Shown: in pieces, positions 47,401-57,900 of the stretch
Position numbering within the stretch: position 1 is the first letter of the stretch
How the letters are laid out: the number at the start of each line of letters is the position of its first letter
DNA from: Cololabis saira
Taxonomy: Eukaryota > Chordata > Actinopteri > Beloniformes > Belonidae
Reading direction: 5' to 3'
Length of the DNA stretch: 64,000 bases
Assembly (NCBI RefSeq): GCF_033807715.1
Contig: NC_084609.1
Coordinates: 36,033,113-36,097,112, forward strand
Notes under the pieces: model-generated
The model's input: the letters and a program-made list of their open reading frames with translations, nothing else
Databases searched by the model: none
Told to the model about the DNA's origin: nothing
Program-made: the position numbers and the translations under genes

Positions 47401-50400
47401 TCTCATCTGTAATCACTAACCTAGGTGTCAAAATGGACCCCATCTGACCTTTGACCCCCATCAAAAACCTCTGCAAAACCTAATTCTTCCACCTCCGAAA
47501 TATAGCCAGACTCCGTCCCTCACTCTCCCTCCCTGATGCCGATAACCTTGTCCACGCTTTTGTCTCCTCAAGGCTGCAACGCACTTCTCCTCGGGACCCT
47601 AGCAAGAGCATCCAGAAACTCCAGCACATTCAGAACTTCCTTCAGTTAAAACTGTTGACCCTTCTTGAATTAGTGGATCACAGAAATCTGCAAATTATGT
47701 TGAAATTAGCTCATAAGAAAATTTAGCCAATCAATATACAGAAAAAAATTGAAAAAAGAGAAAATAAGTATAACTTAAAAGGAACAGAGATCTTTAAAAA
47801 GAAAAAAAAATTCAGGACAAAATTAATGGAACGTTGTGTTTCTGTAAAATGTATCAGTTTATGGAACAATTTGGATACAGAAGCCAAACAATGCAAATCA
47901 AACATTACATTTAAAAGGAATAATAAAAGCCAGTTTGATGAATATCATAATTGTTAAGTTAGGTGGGTTCTCTTCTTTTTCTCTCTCTCTCTTTTTAGCA
48001 CCATTGTCATATTTTCTTTCTTTGAATCAAAAAAGAATACAACTATCTGTGTTTGACGACAGCTATTTTGTGTTATTTTATATTCTTTGTTGTAGTGTTG
48101 TTTTTTGTTTTAAATTCTGTTTATTGTAAAGTGTTTTGATTCAAATATAAAGTGCGTTTTAAATAAAATGTATTATTATTATTAGCGGTGGCTAGTTACC
48201 TTGTTGAGGACGTCCCTCTGGCAGCCCAGGTACAGGTGTGGCAGGATGCGGGTGGGACCCAGCGCCGTGACGGGGAGGCAGGGCTGGGAGATGCAGGAGG
48301 GAACCAGCAGCGACTTCCCCTCACACAGACCAGGAAACAGGTGGGAGAACTCCGAGAACCCGCCTGCAGCCGGGAAACAGGAGACACATCCACGATTAGA
48401 AAACCTCAGTTTGGTGAACAAACCGTATGCATTACCAGCATCAGCTGTTGCTAGGCAACAAGCCTCCCAACAACCCGCTGCAGCGGTCTCCCGTCATCCG
48501 AAAACCCCCCTCCATCCTCCTCCATCCATCAGGTCCAGGTCTTGGGGGGGCAGCAGCCTCATCAGATAACCCTTTTCCACCAAACCGGTTCTCAGCTGGT
48601 TGGTTGTGAACCAGCACTGGTCCAGAACCAGCACTGGTCCAGAACCAGCCCGGGAACTGGTTTGGTGGTAAAGGGGAAAAAGAAGCCTGGAGCTCCTTAA
48701 CGGGCTCCTCCCCATCAGCTGGGACGAGTCAGGGTTTGTGTCCCTGACTTGTCCCAGGAGCCCCCAGCTTCTCTAAGGGTGCTTTCACACCTGTCCGGTT
48801 TGAAGCAGTTGTTCCGAAACAGGGAGCGTTTCCCCCTAAAGATCGGATCGTTTGGTATATATGAACACAGCTATCGCGCTCGGATGCGGCACAAAACAAG
48901 CGAGTCGAGATCACCTAGGAGAGCTGGTCTCGGCTCGCTTCCATTGGAGACCTGGAGCGGTGTGTTTTTGGAGTGAGAACATAATCGACACAGCAACCGA
49001 CACAACTCCATTCATGTGTATGTGTTACCGCGGCGCAAGGAGAAGAGTCGGCGCAGAGCCTTCACCACCTTCTCTCCTATTGGACAAGACTTTCTCTCTT
49101 ATCCCTTCTCTCCTATTGGACGTGCCGAGATGTCGTCACAGCGCGGCACGGTGAAATTAAAAAAAATTTCAATTCGGGCAGGCAGGCGCCGCCGAGCTCG
49201 GCTCTTGCGCCGCGGTAGCACATAGATGAATGCGATCGCCAGCAGCGGTCTGCGCTTTGCGCCCTCTATGTGAAAGGGGCTTGTTGTTTTTCCCGGGGTA
49301 CGGAAGAGGAAACTCCTTCCGTGTTCATTTCTGACCAATGAGAGAACAGTTGGTTCGCGCATGGCATTTGAACGGATCCCCCCCGGTCGGAGGTCCAGGT
49401 TTCAGACATCTGATCCTACTGAAACACGGTTTTACGAGTTTCCTGAACCGTCACGGCGAGTCGGGGCTGGACGACGTTAAACGGACGGGTTTGACTTCAA
49501 CGTCTCGTTTCTTACAAAAGCCTTATAGTTCACACATTTCTCTTCATATGATGTCATCTACATGTTTTCTTCTGAAAAAGTTAAAAATGATAAACATCCC
49601 GGATGTTTGATTTAAAATCTCAACTTCATCTGCCGCTGAGTGTTTTTTTTTTAAATGAGCGTTTTTCCACCTGAAAACATTTTCTTCTTTCATAGATAAA
49701 AATAATAAATATAAATTAAAGCTGCAAGCAGCGATGAACGGGCCCTCGCACTCACGGCCACCGCCCCCCACAAGCATATCAGAAATGACACCACCCACGA
49801 CTTCCTATGTCAAACCATTAAAAAGTTATAGCAGAAAAAAGGGACAACCAATCAGAAGAAGGGGCGGGGCTAATTTAGGCCAATGAAGGTCAGGACTCCA
49901 TAAAGAATCTGATGACACCACCCACGACTCTCTATGTAAAACCATTCCAAAGTTATAGCAGAAAATCGGGACAACCAATCAGAAGAAGGGGCGGGGCTAA
50001 TTAAGGCCAACGAAGCTTAAGGACTCATTACAGAGTCCCATGACACCACCCACAACTTCCTATGTCAAACCATTCAAAAGTTATGGCAGAGAAAAGTATT
50101 CTAGGGGGCGCTGTTGAGCCGTTAGGCCACGCCCATTAATGCAAACCATGAAATATCAAATTTATCGCCAAGTCTGTCTTGCATGCAAAATTTGGTGACT
50201 TTTGGAGAACTATTAAATATGGACCAATCAGATTTCAAAATGGCCGACTTCCTGTTGGGTTTGGGCCATGGCTCCAGGAGACTTTTCTTTAAGTTGCGCC
50301 ATGATACAGGTGTGTACCGATTTTCGTGCATGTACATCAAACCGTATTGTGGGGCTTGAGGCACAAAGTTTTCCGGGGGGCGCTGTTGAGCCATTTTGCC

Positions 50401-53400
50401 ACGCCCATTAATGCAAACCATGAAATATGAAATTTATCGCCAGGCCTGGCTTGCGTGCCAAATTTGGTGCCTTTTGGGGAACTATCAAATATGGACCAAT
50501 CAGATGAAGGGGGGGTGCGCTTGTTGGCGTCTAGCGTCGCCACGGTAACACTTTTGAAAGAGAAAAGTAATGCGTGTAGTCGCAGGATGGAGACGCATAT
50601 TTTGATGTATAACACACCTGGGTGCACGTTACGGTTCGGGCCGTATTAATTCTCGAAGGAATGGCATGTATTGCTCCAAAATTACGTGATTAATTCAGAA
50701 TGTTCAAAATGGCCGACTTCCTGTTCGGTTTTGGCCATGGCACCAAGAGACTTTTCTTTAAGTTGTGACATGATAAAGAAGTGTACCGATTTTCGTTCAT
50801 GTACATCAAACCGTATTCTGGGGCTTGAGGCACAAAGGTTTTTCTGCCTGAACCAATCAGATGAAGGGTGGGCGCGCTTTTTGGCGTCTAGCGTCGTCAC
50901 GGTAACGCTTTTGAAAGAGAAAAGTAATGCGTGGTGTCGGAGGATGGAGACGCACATTTTGATGTATAACACACCTGGGTGCTCGTTACGGTTCGGGCCG
51001 TATTAACTGCCGAAGGAATGGCATGAATTTCGCCAAAATTACACGATTAATTCAAAATGGCCGACATCCTGTTCAGTTTCGGCCATGGCGCCAAGAGACT
51101 TTTCTTTAAGTTGTGCCATGATACAGGTGTGTACTGATTTTCGTGCATGTACGTCAAACCGTATCGTGGGGCTTGAGGCACAAAGTTTTCCGGGGGGCGC
51201 TGTTGAGCCATTACGCCACGCCCATTAATGCAAACCATAAAATATCAAATTTTTCGCCAGGCCTGGTTTGCGTGCAAAATTTGGTGACTTTTTGGGAACG
51301 TTTAGGGGGGCAAAAAGGCCCTCCTTTCGTCAGAAAAATAATAATAATAATTAAAGCTGCAAGCAGCGATGAACGGGCCCTCGCACTCACGTCCACCGCC
51401 CCCCATAAGCATATCAGAAATGACAGCACCCACGACTTCCTATGTCAAACCATTCAAAAGTTATAGCAGAAAAAAGGGACAACCAATCAGAAGAAGGGGC
51501 GGGGCTAGTTCAGGCCAATGAAGGTCAAGGACTCCATACAGAATCTTATGACACCACCCACGACTCTCTTTGTCAAACCATTCCAAAGTTATAGCAGAAA
51601 ATTGGGACAACCAATCAGAAGAAGGAGCGGGGCTAATTAAGGCCAACGAAGCTTAAGAACTCATTACAGGGTCCCATGATACCACCCATGACTTCCTATG
51701 TCAAACCATTCAAAATTTATAGCAGAAAAAAGGGACAACCAATCAGAAGAAGGGGCGGGGCTAATTCTGGCCAATGAAGGTCAAGGACTCCATAAAGAAT
51801 CTGATGACACCACCCACGACTCTCTATGTCAAACCATTCCAAAGTTATAGCAGAAAATCGGGACAACCAATCAGAAGAAGGGGCGGGGCTAATTAAGGCC
51901 AATGAAGCTTAAGGACTCATTACATAGTCCCATGACACCACCCACGACTTCCTATGTCAAACCATTCAAAAGTTATAGCAGAAAAAAGGGACAACCAATC
52001 AGAAGAAGGGGCGGGGCTAATTAAGGCCAATGAAGGTCAAGGACTCCATACAGAATCTGATGGCACCACCCACGACTCTCTATGTCAAACCATTCCAAAG
52101 TTATAGCAGAAAATCGGGACAACCAATCAGAATAAGGGGCGGCGCTAATTAAGGCCAACGAAGCTTAAGAACTCATTACAGAGTCCCATGACACCACCCA
52201 CGACTTCCTATGTCAAACCATTCAAAAGTTATAGCAGAAAAAAGGGACAACCAATCAGAAGAAGGGGCGGGGCTAATTAAGGCTAACAAAGCTTGAGGAC
52301 TCATTACAGAGTCCCATGACACCACCCAAGACTCTCTATGTTAAACCATTCCAAAGTTATGGCAGAGAAAAGTATTCTAGGGGGCGCTGTTGAGTCGTTA
52401 GGCCACGCCCATTAATGCAAGCCATGAAATATCACATTTATCGCCAGGCCTGGCTTGCATGCAAAATTTGGTGACTTTTGGAGAACTATCAAATATGGAC
52501 CAATCAGATGAAGGGGGGACGCGCCTTTTGGCGTCTAGCGTCGCCACGGTAACACTTTTGAAAGAGAAAAGTAATGCGCGTAGTCGCAGGATGGAGACGA
52601 ACATTTTGATGTATAACACACTTGGGGACACGTTACGGTTCGGGCTGAATTAACTGCCGAAGGAATGGCATAAATTTCGCAAAAATGACACGATTAATTC
52701 AAAATGGCCGACATCCTGTTCGGTTTCGGGCATGACCCCAAGAGACTTTTGTTTAAGTTGCGCCATGATACAGGTGTGTACCGATTTCCGTGCATGTACG
52801 TCTTACAGTATTGTGGGGCTTGAGGCACAAAGTTTTCAAGGGGGCGCTGTTGAGCCATTTTGCCACGCCCATTAATGCAAACCATTAAATACCAAATTTT
52901 TCGCCAGGCCTGGCTTGGGTGCAAAATTTGGTGCCTTTTGGGGAACTATCAAATATGGACCAATCACATGAAGGGGGGGTGCGCTTGTTGGCGTCTAGCG
53001 TCGCCACGGTAACACTTTGGAAAGAGAAAAGTAATGCGTGTAGTCGCAGGATGGAGACGCACATTTTGATGTATAACACATCTGGGTTCACGATACGGTT
53101 CGGGCTGAATTAATTCTCGAAGGAATGGCATATATTGCTCCAAAATTACGCGATTAATGCAGAATGTTCAAAATGGCCGACTTCCTGTTCGGTTTCGGCC
53201 ATGGCGCCAAGAGACTTTTCTTTTAGTTGCGACATGATACAGGTGTGTACCGATTTCCGTTCATGTACGTCAAAGCGTATTATGGGGCTTGAAGCGCAAA
53301 TTTTTTCTGTCTGAACCAATCAGATGAAGGGTGGGCACGCTTTTTGGCGTCTAGCGTCGCCACGGTAACGCTTTCGAAAGAGAAAAGTAATGCGTGTGGT

Positions 53401-53929
53401 CGCAGGAGGGAGACGCACATTTTGATGTATAACACACTTGGGGGAACGTTACGGTTCGGGCTGAATTAACTGCCGAAGGAAGGCATAAATTTCGCCAAAA
53501 TGACACTATTAATTCAAAATGGCCGACTTCCTGTTCGGTTTCTCGACATGACTCCCAGAGACTTTTCTTTAAGTTGCGCCATGATACAGGTGTGTACCGA
53601 TTTTCGTGCATGTACGTCAAACCGTATCGTGGGGCTTGAGGCACAAAGTTTTCAAGGGGGCGCTGTTGAGCCATTTTGCCACGCCCATTAATGCAAACCA
53701 TTAAATATCAAATTTTTCGCCAGGCCTGACTTGCATGCAAAATTTGGTGACTTTTTGGGCACGTTTAGGGGGGCAAAAAGGCCTTCCTTTTGTCAGGAAA
53801 ATAATAATAATAATAATAAAAATTCCTACAGATACAATAGGGCCTTCGCACTGAAGGTGCTCGGGCCCTAATAACGCGAAGAATTCCTACAGATACAATA
53901 GGGCCTTCGCACTGAAGGTGCTCGGGCCC

Positions 53930-53965
<36 letters not shown>

Positions 53966-55667
53966 AATTTATTTATAAAATTTTCTTTTTAGCCCCCAAA
54001 TAAAAACATATTTCACAATGTTTTTCTTTCATTGAGCCGATTAAAAAAATAAATAAATAAATAAATAAAAACATGTTTTTGCTCAGAAAAATAATATTTT
54101 GCATCATGTGATTTGTTCTGGTTGGACTTCTGGTCCCGGTCGGGTAGAACCGCCTCGCTGTGATTCTCTCTGCAGCCACTAGAGGGACCGACGAGACACT
54201 TTCTGTGGTTTCTGAGTTTCTACCTGCCAGTGTTTATGTAATAACTGGTCGGGGGTCGTGTTCTGGTCTCTGGAAAGATCCTAGAGACAGTTTCTGTTGT
54301 AATAGATGCTATAGAAATAAAACTGAATTGAAAATAAAACTAAATTGAAATCCCCAAAAGTTAGTTTTTAAAGGGCGATAAGTAAATAAAGCTGATGTCG
54401 CCCCTGCTGGAGTCTCCACCCTCACCCCGGATCATCTCAGACCCGGACCGGTACCCAGCAGCTGGACCCCCCGGGCCCGGTTCTGGTGAGGCGGTACTGA
54501 CCTGAGAGCAGGTACACGGACGGGAAGTTCCTCTCCAGCTTCACCAGCAGGACGCCCAGGAACGAGTCGGAACCGAGGGCCGTGGGGTCGGAGGAGCTCT
54601 GGTCGTAGACGACCACCTCCTGGTCCGCCTGCAGGTCCAGCTGGTTCAGACACACACATGAGGGAGGGGGGGGGGTCACCTGGGGGTTCTGGTTCTGGTT
54701 CACCTCAGACATGTTAGACTTCACAAAACAAAAACAGGAACCAGACTTTGGCCCTGTCCCAATACTACCACTACCCCTACTTTTCAGCCCTACCCCTTAA
54801 ATTTTGCGCGTTCCCGTGAGGGTAGTGGTGTCCCAACTCCTGTTTCCACCTAGGGGTAGTGAAGAAAAGTAGTGTAGTGGATATGAATCTGTCCCTAGGG
54901 ATGTAGGGATTTCCGATCCTCACTAGTTGATCTAGGGCCAGAAAAATTTCCCAGAATGCTTTTCGTCGTCATTTGCGGACTGAATAAAAAAAAAAAAAAA
55001 CATGGCGGACATTTTTTATTTTCTAGTGAATAAAATCAATATTTTGAGTTAGTTTCTGCATAAAAATGCGTTTTGATTACATTTCTAGCGAGAAATATAT
55101 ATTTTACTTTCATAATATTCACTCAGTGAATGTACATAATCACTCGTTTTCCCCGTTGTTGTGAAGTCTTTTTCAAACCTCGCCAGAATAAAGGCTGATT
55201 TATGGTTCCGCGTTACACCAACACAGAGCCTACGGCGTAGGTTACGTAACGTACAACGTAGGCTACGCCGTTGGCTCTGCGTCAATGTTACGCGGAACCA
55301 TGAGTGCGAGGGCCCGTTCATGCAGCTTTAATTTTAATTACTTTTATAGAACACATTTTCAAAAGTAACAGGTGCTGCTCTAAACCACCTTGTTCTTGGC
55401 CGAGTGCTGCAGCAGCTCCCCGATCTGGACCTTGTCCTGCTGCAGCCTCCTCTTCATCAGCTTGGAGCAGTTCACGTTGACGGCCTCCAGGATGTGGGAG
55501 GCGTTGAAGTCCACGAAGGGCCTGCTGTCGATCAGCACCACCCGGTCCAGCCCCCCCTCCAGCAGCGCCACCAGCGCCTCCGGCCCGATGGGCCGCGCCG
55601 CGCCGGCCCTGGACCCGGACCTGGACCCGGGCCTGGACCCGGGCCTGGGGGCCGGGACCTCCGTCAT
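43414..55667 (-). CDS. dusp16: dusp16 (MAP kinase phosphatase 7), complete coding region in six exons
   Basis: Dual-specificity phosphatase that, in the known family, removes phosphate from Tyr and Thr of stress MAP kinases (JNK, p38) and shuttles between nucleus and cytoplasm. Exons join as 55389-55667, 54502-54640, 48200-48363, 46860-47019, 45988-46111 and 43414-44458. All junctions are GT-AG and phases agree, giving 1911 nt and 636 residues (mammalian DUSP16 is about 665). Visible: rhodanese-like domain at about 30-160 with the basic MAPK-docking stretch [12 protein letters not shown] (69-80), DSP domain at about 180-310 with general acid Asp230 in VPVNDSF, and P-loop [11 protein letters not shown] with Cys261 and Arg267. 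The tail has [10 protein letters not shown] (391-400), [12 protein letters not shown] (432-443), FYSASAI (541-547), RRSWHEES (583-590), KRRSCQMEF (597-605) and terminal EVIEVS. These tail blocks point to DUSP16 rather than its paralogue DUSP8. Odd points: a Gly/Ser/Arg-rich N-terminal extension (residues 9-21) and Gly233 where I recall Cys in mammals. Confidence 0.94.
44459..45987 (-). other. dusp16 intron 5 with transposon remnants
   Basis: It holds a repeat starting TAGGGCTTAAAACAATTCCT (44876, with TCGAATAATTCGAG), a common fish element end, and a hAT-type terminus on the minus strand (CACCCCTG at 45837-45844 preceded by AGCAAAATGAGTTTGA). No coding sequence found. Confidence 0.6.
45988..46111 (-). 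CDS. dusp16: dusp16 coding exon 5 (catalytic P-loop)
   Basis: Codes residues 248-288 plus two bases of Arg289: [12 protein letters not shown], then [16 protein letters not shown], then [13 protein letters not shown]. Cys261 and Arg267 form the HCxxxxxR phosphatase signature, with Ser following Arg as in active enzymes. The acceptor is GTTTCAG^AGAAGG and the donor TACAG^GTGAGA, exit phase 2. Confidence 0.94.
46112..46859 (-). other. dusp16 intron 4 with an 18-bp-arm hairpin
   Basis: The arms TTGCCACTAGCCTCGCGA (46687-46704) and TCGCGAGGCTAGTGACAA (46732-46749) pair with one mismatch. The right arm contains TCTCGCGAGG, close to the TCTCGCGAGA element. No exon seen. Confidence 0.6.
46860..47019 (-). 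CDS. dusp16: dusp16 coding exon 4 (general-acid loop)
   Basis: Codes residues 195-247: [53 protein letters not shown]. It carries Asp230, the expected general acid. The acceptor is TGCTCCAG^GAGCTG and the donor ATAG^GTGAGT, exit phase 1. Recognisable LINE coding sequence begins about 20-25 bases upstream of the acceptor. Position 233 is Gly where the mammalian protein has Cys as I remember it. This is not a catalytic residue. Confidence 0.93.
47040..47650 (+). mobile_element. LINE fragment with reverse-transcriptase motif, antisense in dusp16 intron 3
   Basis: The plus-strand frame reads [19 protein letters not shown] then [22 protein letters not shown] is the RT catalytic motif and GVPxGSVLGP is motif B. 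Further downstream [10 protein letters not shown] and TNLGVKMDP continue the same protein in broken frames. L2/CR1-like. Dead. Confidence 0.88.
47651..48184 (+). mobile_element. second LINE fragment with 3' tail, antisense in dusp16 intron 3
   Basis: It encodes remnants such as [20 protein letters not shown] followed by [10 protein letters not shown], typical of a LINE ORF2 end, and finishes with an (ATT)n tail at about 48172-48184. The tail ends 15 bases from the exon 3 splice junction. Confidence 0.75.
48200..48363 (-). CDS. dusp16: dusp16 coding exon 3
   Basis: Codes residues 140-194: [17 protein letters not shown], then SQPCLPV, then [20 protein letters not shown]. The exon links the rhodanese-like domain to the start of the phosphatase fold. 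The acceptor is CGGCTGCAG^GCGGGT, the donor AAG^GTAACT, exit phase 0. The 164 nt complete the split Gly codon left by exon 2. Confidence 0.93.
48570..48675. mobile_element. short foldback MITE in dusp16 intron 2
   Basis: The ends CCCTTTTCCACCAAACCGGTTC and GAACTGGTTTGGTGGTAAAGGG are inverted with few mismatches. The centre is a repeated ACCAGCACTGGTCCAGA. Confidence 0.8.
48777..49285. mobile_element. MITE-like element with nested inverted repeat
   Basis: It starts near AAGGGTGCTTTCACACCTGT, a common fish transposon end. Inside, ATGTGTTACCGCGGCGCAAG (about 49021) is inverted at about 49205-49225 (CTTGCGCCGCGGTAGCACAT). The two motifs TCTCTCCTATTGGAC lie in direct repeat (49071, 49106). Confidence 0.55.
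49717..53935. mobile_element. cluster of two composite repeats (GCTGCAAGCAGCGATGAACG family) in dusp16 intron 2
   Basis: Both copies start ATTAAAGCTGCAAGCAGCGA (about 49717 and 51351). The cluster ends with two copies of AGGGCCTTCGCACTGAAGGT (53841, 53901). Inside are two families of sub-repeats: a unit of about 120 bp (ACACCACCCACGACTTCCTA, GAAGGGGCGGGGCTAATT) and a unit of about 550 bp (GGGGGCGCTGTTGAGCCATT, GGCGTCTAGCGTCGCCACGG, TTCAAAATGGCCGACTTCCT). Many 60-116-codon frames on both strands repeat the same shadow peptides. No transposase or RT seen. The class was not recognised. Confidence 0.8.
53936..54350. other. AT microsatellite and SINE-like relic in dusp16 intron 2
   Basis: (AT)n at 53936-53961 and (AATA)n at about 54043-54068. 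The sequence 54220-54345 (GGTCTCTGGAAAGATCCTAG) is the reverse of the element at 39485-39620. Confidence 0.65.
54502..54640 (-). CDS. dusp16: dusp16 coding exon 2
   Basis: Codes residues 94-139 plus one base. It begins [18 protein letters not shown] and ends SVYLLS. The acceptor is ...CTGAACCAG^CTGGAC and the donor is TCTCAG^GTCAGT, exit phase 1. It completes most of the rhodanese-like MAPK-binding domain. Intron 1 (54641-55388) holds a MITE related to one near 18.7 kb and a Harbinger-like foldback. Confidence 0.92.
54750..55188. mobile_element. MITE copy B in dusp16 intron 1
   Basis: It begins GGCCCTGTCCCAATACTACC and parallels 18685-19112 over about 400 bp, including CATGGCGGAC preceded by an A-run and the ATTCACTCAGTGAATGTACA motif. 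It is followed by a Harbinger-like foldback at 55192-55303, which is cut at its right side by a reversed 5' fragment of the GCTGCAAGCAGC family (55304-55340). Confidence 0.75.
55389..55667 (-). CDS. dusp16: dusp16 coding exon 1 (rhodanese-like domain, start codon)
   Basis: Codes residues 1-93. The ATG at 55665-55667 has G at -3. The first 25 residues are low-complexity ([12 protein letters not shown]), encoded by CCCGGGTCC-like repeats. The conserved part starts near [10 protein letters not shown] and holds [29 protein letters not shown] and the docking motif. The donor is AAG^GTGGTT with the last exon base at 55389. I chose it over the alternative three bases downstream because it keeps the same residue count up to VVVYDQSS as in mammalian DUSP16. 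Exit phase is 0. A noncoding first exon further upstream is likely but was not identified. Confidence 0.92.
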
Positions 55668-55721
55668 GTCACCCCCCCCGCTCCTGGTCCTCCCCCCCGC
55701 CGATGCGACCCGGCGAGGACC

Positions 55722-55736
55722 TCAGAGGAGCTGCAT
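55722..55736 (-). other. possible upstream open reading frame of dusp16
   Basis: ATG CAG CTC CTC TGA lies 55 bases upstream of the dusp16 start codon on the minus strand. If this stretch is in the 5' UTR, as its closeness to the start suggests, the four-codon uORF could lower translation. The transcript start is unknown, so this is inference. Confidence 0.3.
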
Positions 55737-55796
55737 CCCGTCTGCGGGGCGTGATGTCATCCTGAAGGCCGCCGCCCACCCTCAGAGTGTGTTAAT

Positions 55797-55861
55797 GTGA
55801 GTGTGTGTGTGTGTGTGTGTGTGTGCGTGTGTGCGTGTGTGCGTGTGTGCGTGTGTGTGTG
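55797..55861. repeat. (TG)n microsatellite upstream of the dusp16 start
   Basis: TG repeats with TGCG interruptions, about 130 bp upstream of the start codon on the gene's strand. Confidence 0.95.
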
Positions 55862-57799
55862 TTGGGGGGGGTCATTCACTGCACCGCCTCTTCTCCCCTG
55901 ATGAGATCACTAGGAAGGTTCCTCCTCATCCTCCCGCTGAAGGTTTCAGACCCTGGAACAGAAACGGAGAGAACCATCAACCAGGAACTCTGGTGGAACC
56001 AGGACTAGTAGAGCTGAAACCAGGACTAGTACGACACTAGTAAGAGTAAGTAAGTTAGTAAGACAGTAATCATTAATGATTAATCAAAAATAATTATTCA
56101 GATGATCAATCATGTAAGATTTAACACAAATGGACTCCTTTTAAAATAAATCTTGTGACACGTACTGAAGTGTCTCTCCACGTTGTGCCGCTTAGCCGTC
56201 GCCACAGTCGCACCGCAAACGACTCTCCCTCCCATTCACTGTGAAAATGATAAGTTTTCTTCCTTTTTTCTGCCATGTTTTTGTCGGTAGAAACCACTTC
56301 CGTCTCCTCATCTTTGCAGCGCTCACAAGCTCATCTCAGCAAAGCTGTGGTTGGTCATGCGCACTAGACTGAGTATACTACGTCAGCGTTCGTATATTAA
56401 ACTTTTTTCACGATATATATAATGTTTTGATGTATTCGTTTTTGAATTTACATCACTGTGAATGTAATTTAAAAAGAATAGCAACACAATTAAATACAAT
56501 TTTAGACAGAGCTAGTTCGTGATTAGTGCGACTGATGCACCGGGTTGGTGACCCCTGGTTTAGAGGGATCTTACTCTGGAAAGTATTTTAATGATTTCAG
56601 GTTTACAGCGGAGGAAGTCCCCCCCCCTCGTAACTCGTTTAGACGCGTCTCCCGGACCTCCATGCCGTCTCTGGCGTGACTCACAGGAAACTCCCGCGTC
56701 GTAAAACCAGCGGTTACAGCCAGAAAGTCCCCGCCGCGCTGGGCTTCATTCCTCTGCAACACCTGCTCCGGAGCCACGCCCCCAGAGGTGTGCCACAGAG
56801 GCACGCCCCTGGCCCCACCTCCAGCCCCCCACAGGTGTGTGAAGGCTGTGGCAGCTTTACTTCTGCATCTCCAGTAAACGTCATCTTCTCATGTTTCCAG
56901 CGGCCCGGCACCACCGGAACTCTTATCCTGCAGAACTACGGGACATTTAACCTCGTGCAGGGTATCTACACATTTTTCAAGGTCAAATTCAAGCACTTTC
57001 AAGCGTAATTTTCAAAATCTTCCAAGCACCTTATCTCTGGGGTAAAATATCTACAGGAATATATATACTCATAATTATTTTTTCCGCTTTTTAATCACAA
57101 TTATGTACATTGTATCATGCTGTAAACATCTAGTTATGTTTCATCTTACTGATTTTATTTTATTTCTTCTTGTAATAACTAAACTATATAGTCTGATCCC
57201 AATTTTGTGAAAGACAAGAGTTATAATTTCAAGCACTTAAACTAAAATTCAAGCACTTTTCAGGCCTTGAAAACACAACATTGAAATTCAAGCACTAACA
57301 AGGATTTCAAGCACCCGTAGGAACCCTGCTCCTGAGGCCCGGTTCCAGCTCTGTTCCCAGAGTCCTGCTCAAAAATGACAAACTTGTTTATAACAAGTTT
57401 ATTTTATTTATTAATTATAATCACGACCTCAGTTCTTCTCCGTCACGCTAAAAGCTCAGGAGGTTACGCTCTTGACCGTCTCAGGTTCCACAGGTGGAAC
57501 CAAGTAAAGTTCTGAGGTATTTAATTTATTTGGTGAATTTAACAATTTTGATGACTGGGATGCAGAAGAGGAGAGAAAAGAAAATAGCCGAGCGGCCTAG
57601 AATATCTCCCGTTACCAAGGAAACTGAGTTATGGCTTGTTAAAAAAAACTTTGTAACTTACCAGGTTACAACGGCTGCAGACGAAAGAGTAAATAGTCCA
57701 CTCAGCTGTGGCTTGTTATAAAACTAATGATTTCAACTGAAAACACATAAAAGCATGAATAACTTTATGTTTTTTGGTAAGTGACCTTGGTATAAGCGG
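55862..57799. other. upstream region, no gene recognised
   Basis: It holds a hAT-type end near 56535-56560 (GGGTTGGTGACCCCTGG) and direct repeats of TTCAAGCAC (56985-57310) typical of a decayed fish repeat. Open frames of up to 110 codons have no homology. Confidence 0.4.
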
Positions 57800-57900
57800 G
57801 ATAATGCCCTTCGAGGTGACATTATCAGAAATATATGGACAGTTCACGCCCCCGCGTCATCCATATATTTATGATAATGTACACCTCGTCGGGCATTATC
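57800..57900. mobile_element. short foldback MITE
   Basis: The arms GATAATGCCCTTCGAGGTG and CACCTCGTCGGGCATTATC, then ATATATGGA and TCCATATAT, pair over about 40 bp. Total length 101 bp. Confidence 0.82.

Noticed and set aside
49544..53701. Series of similar 60-116-codon proteins ([29 protein letters not shown] types)
   Set aside because: The same shadows recur in each sub-repeat of a transposable cluster and include frame breaks. No known domain.
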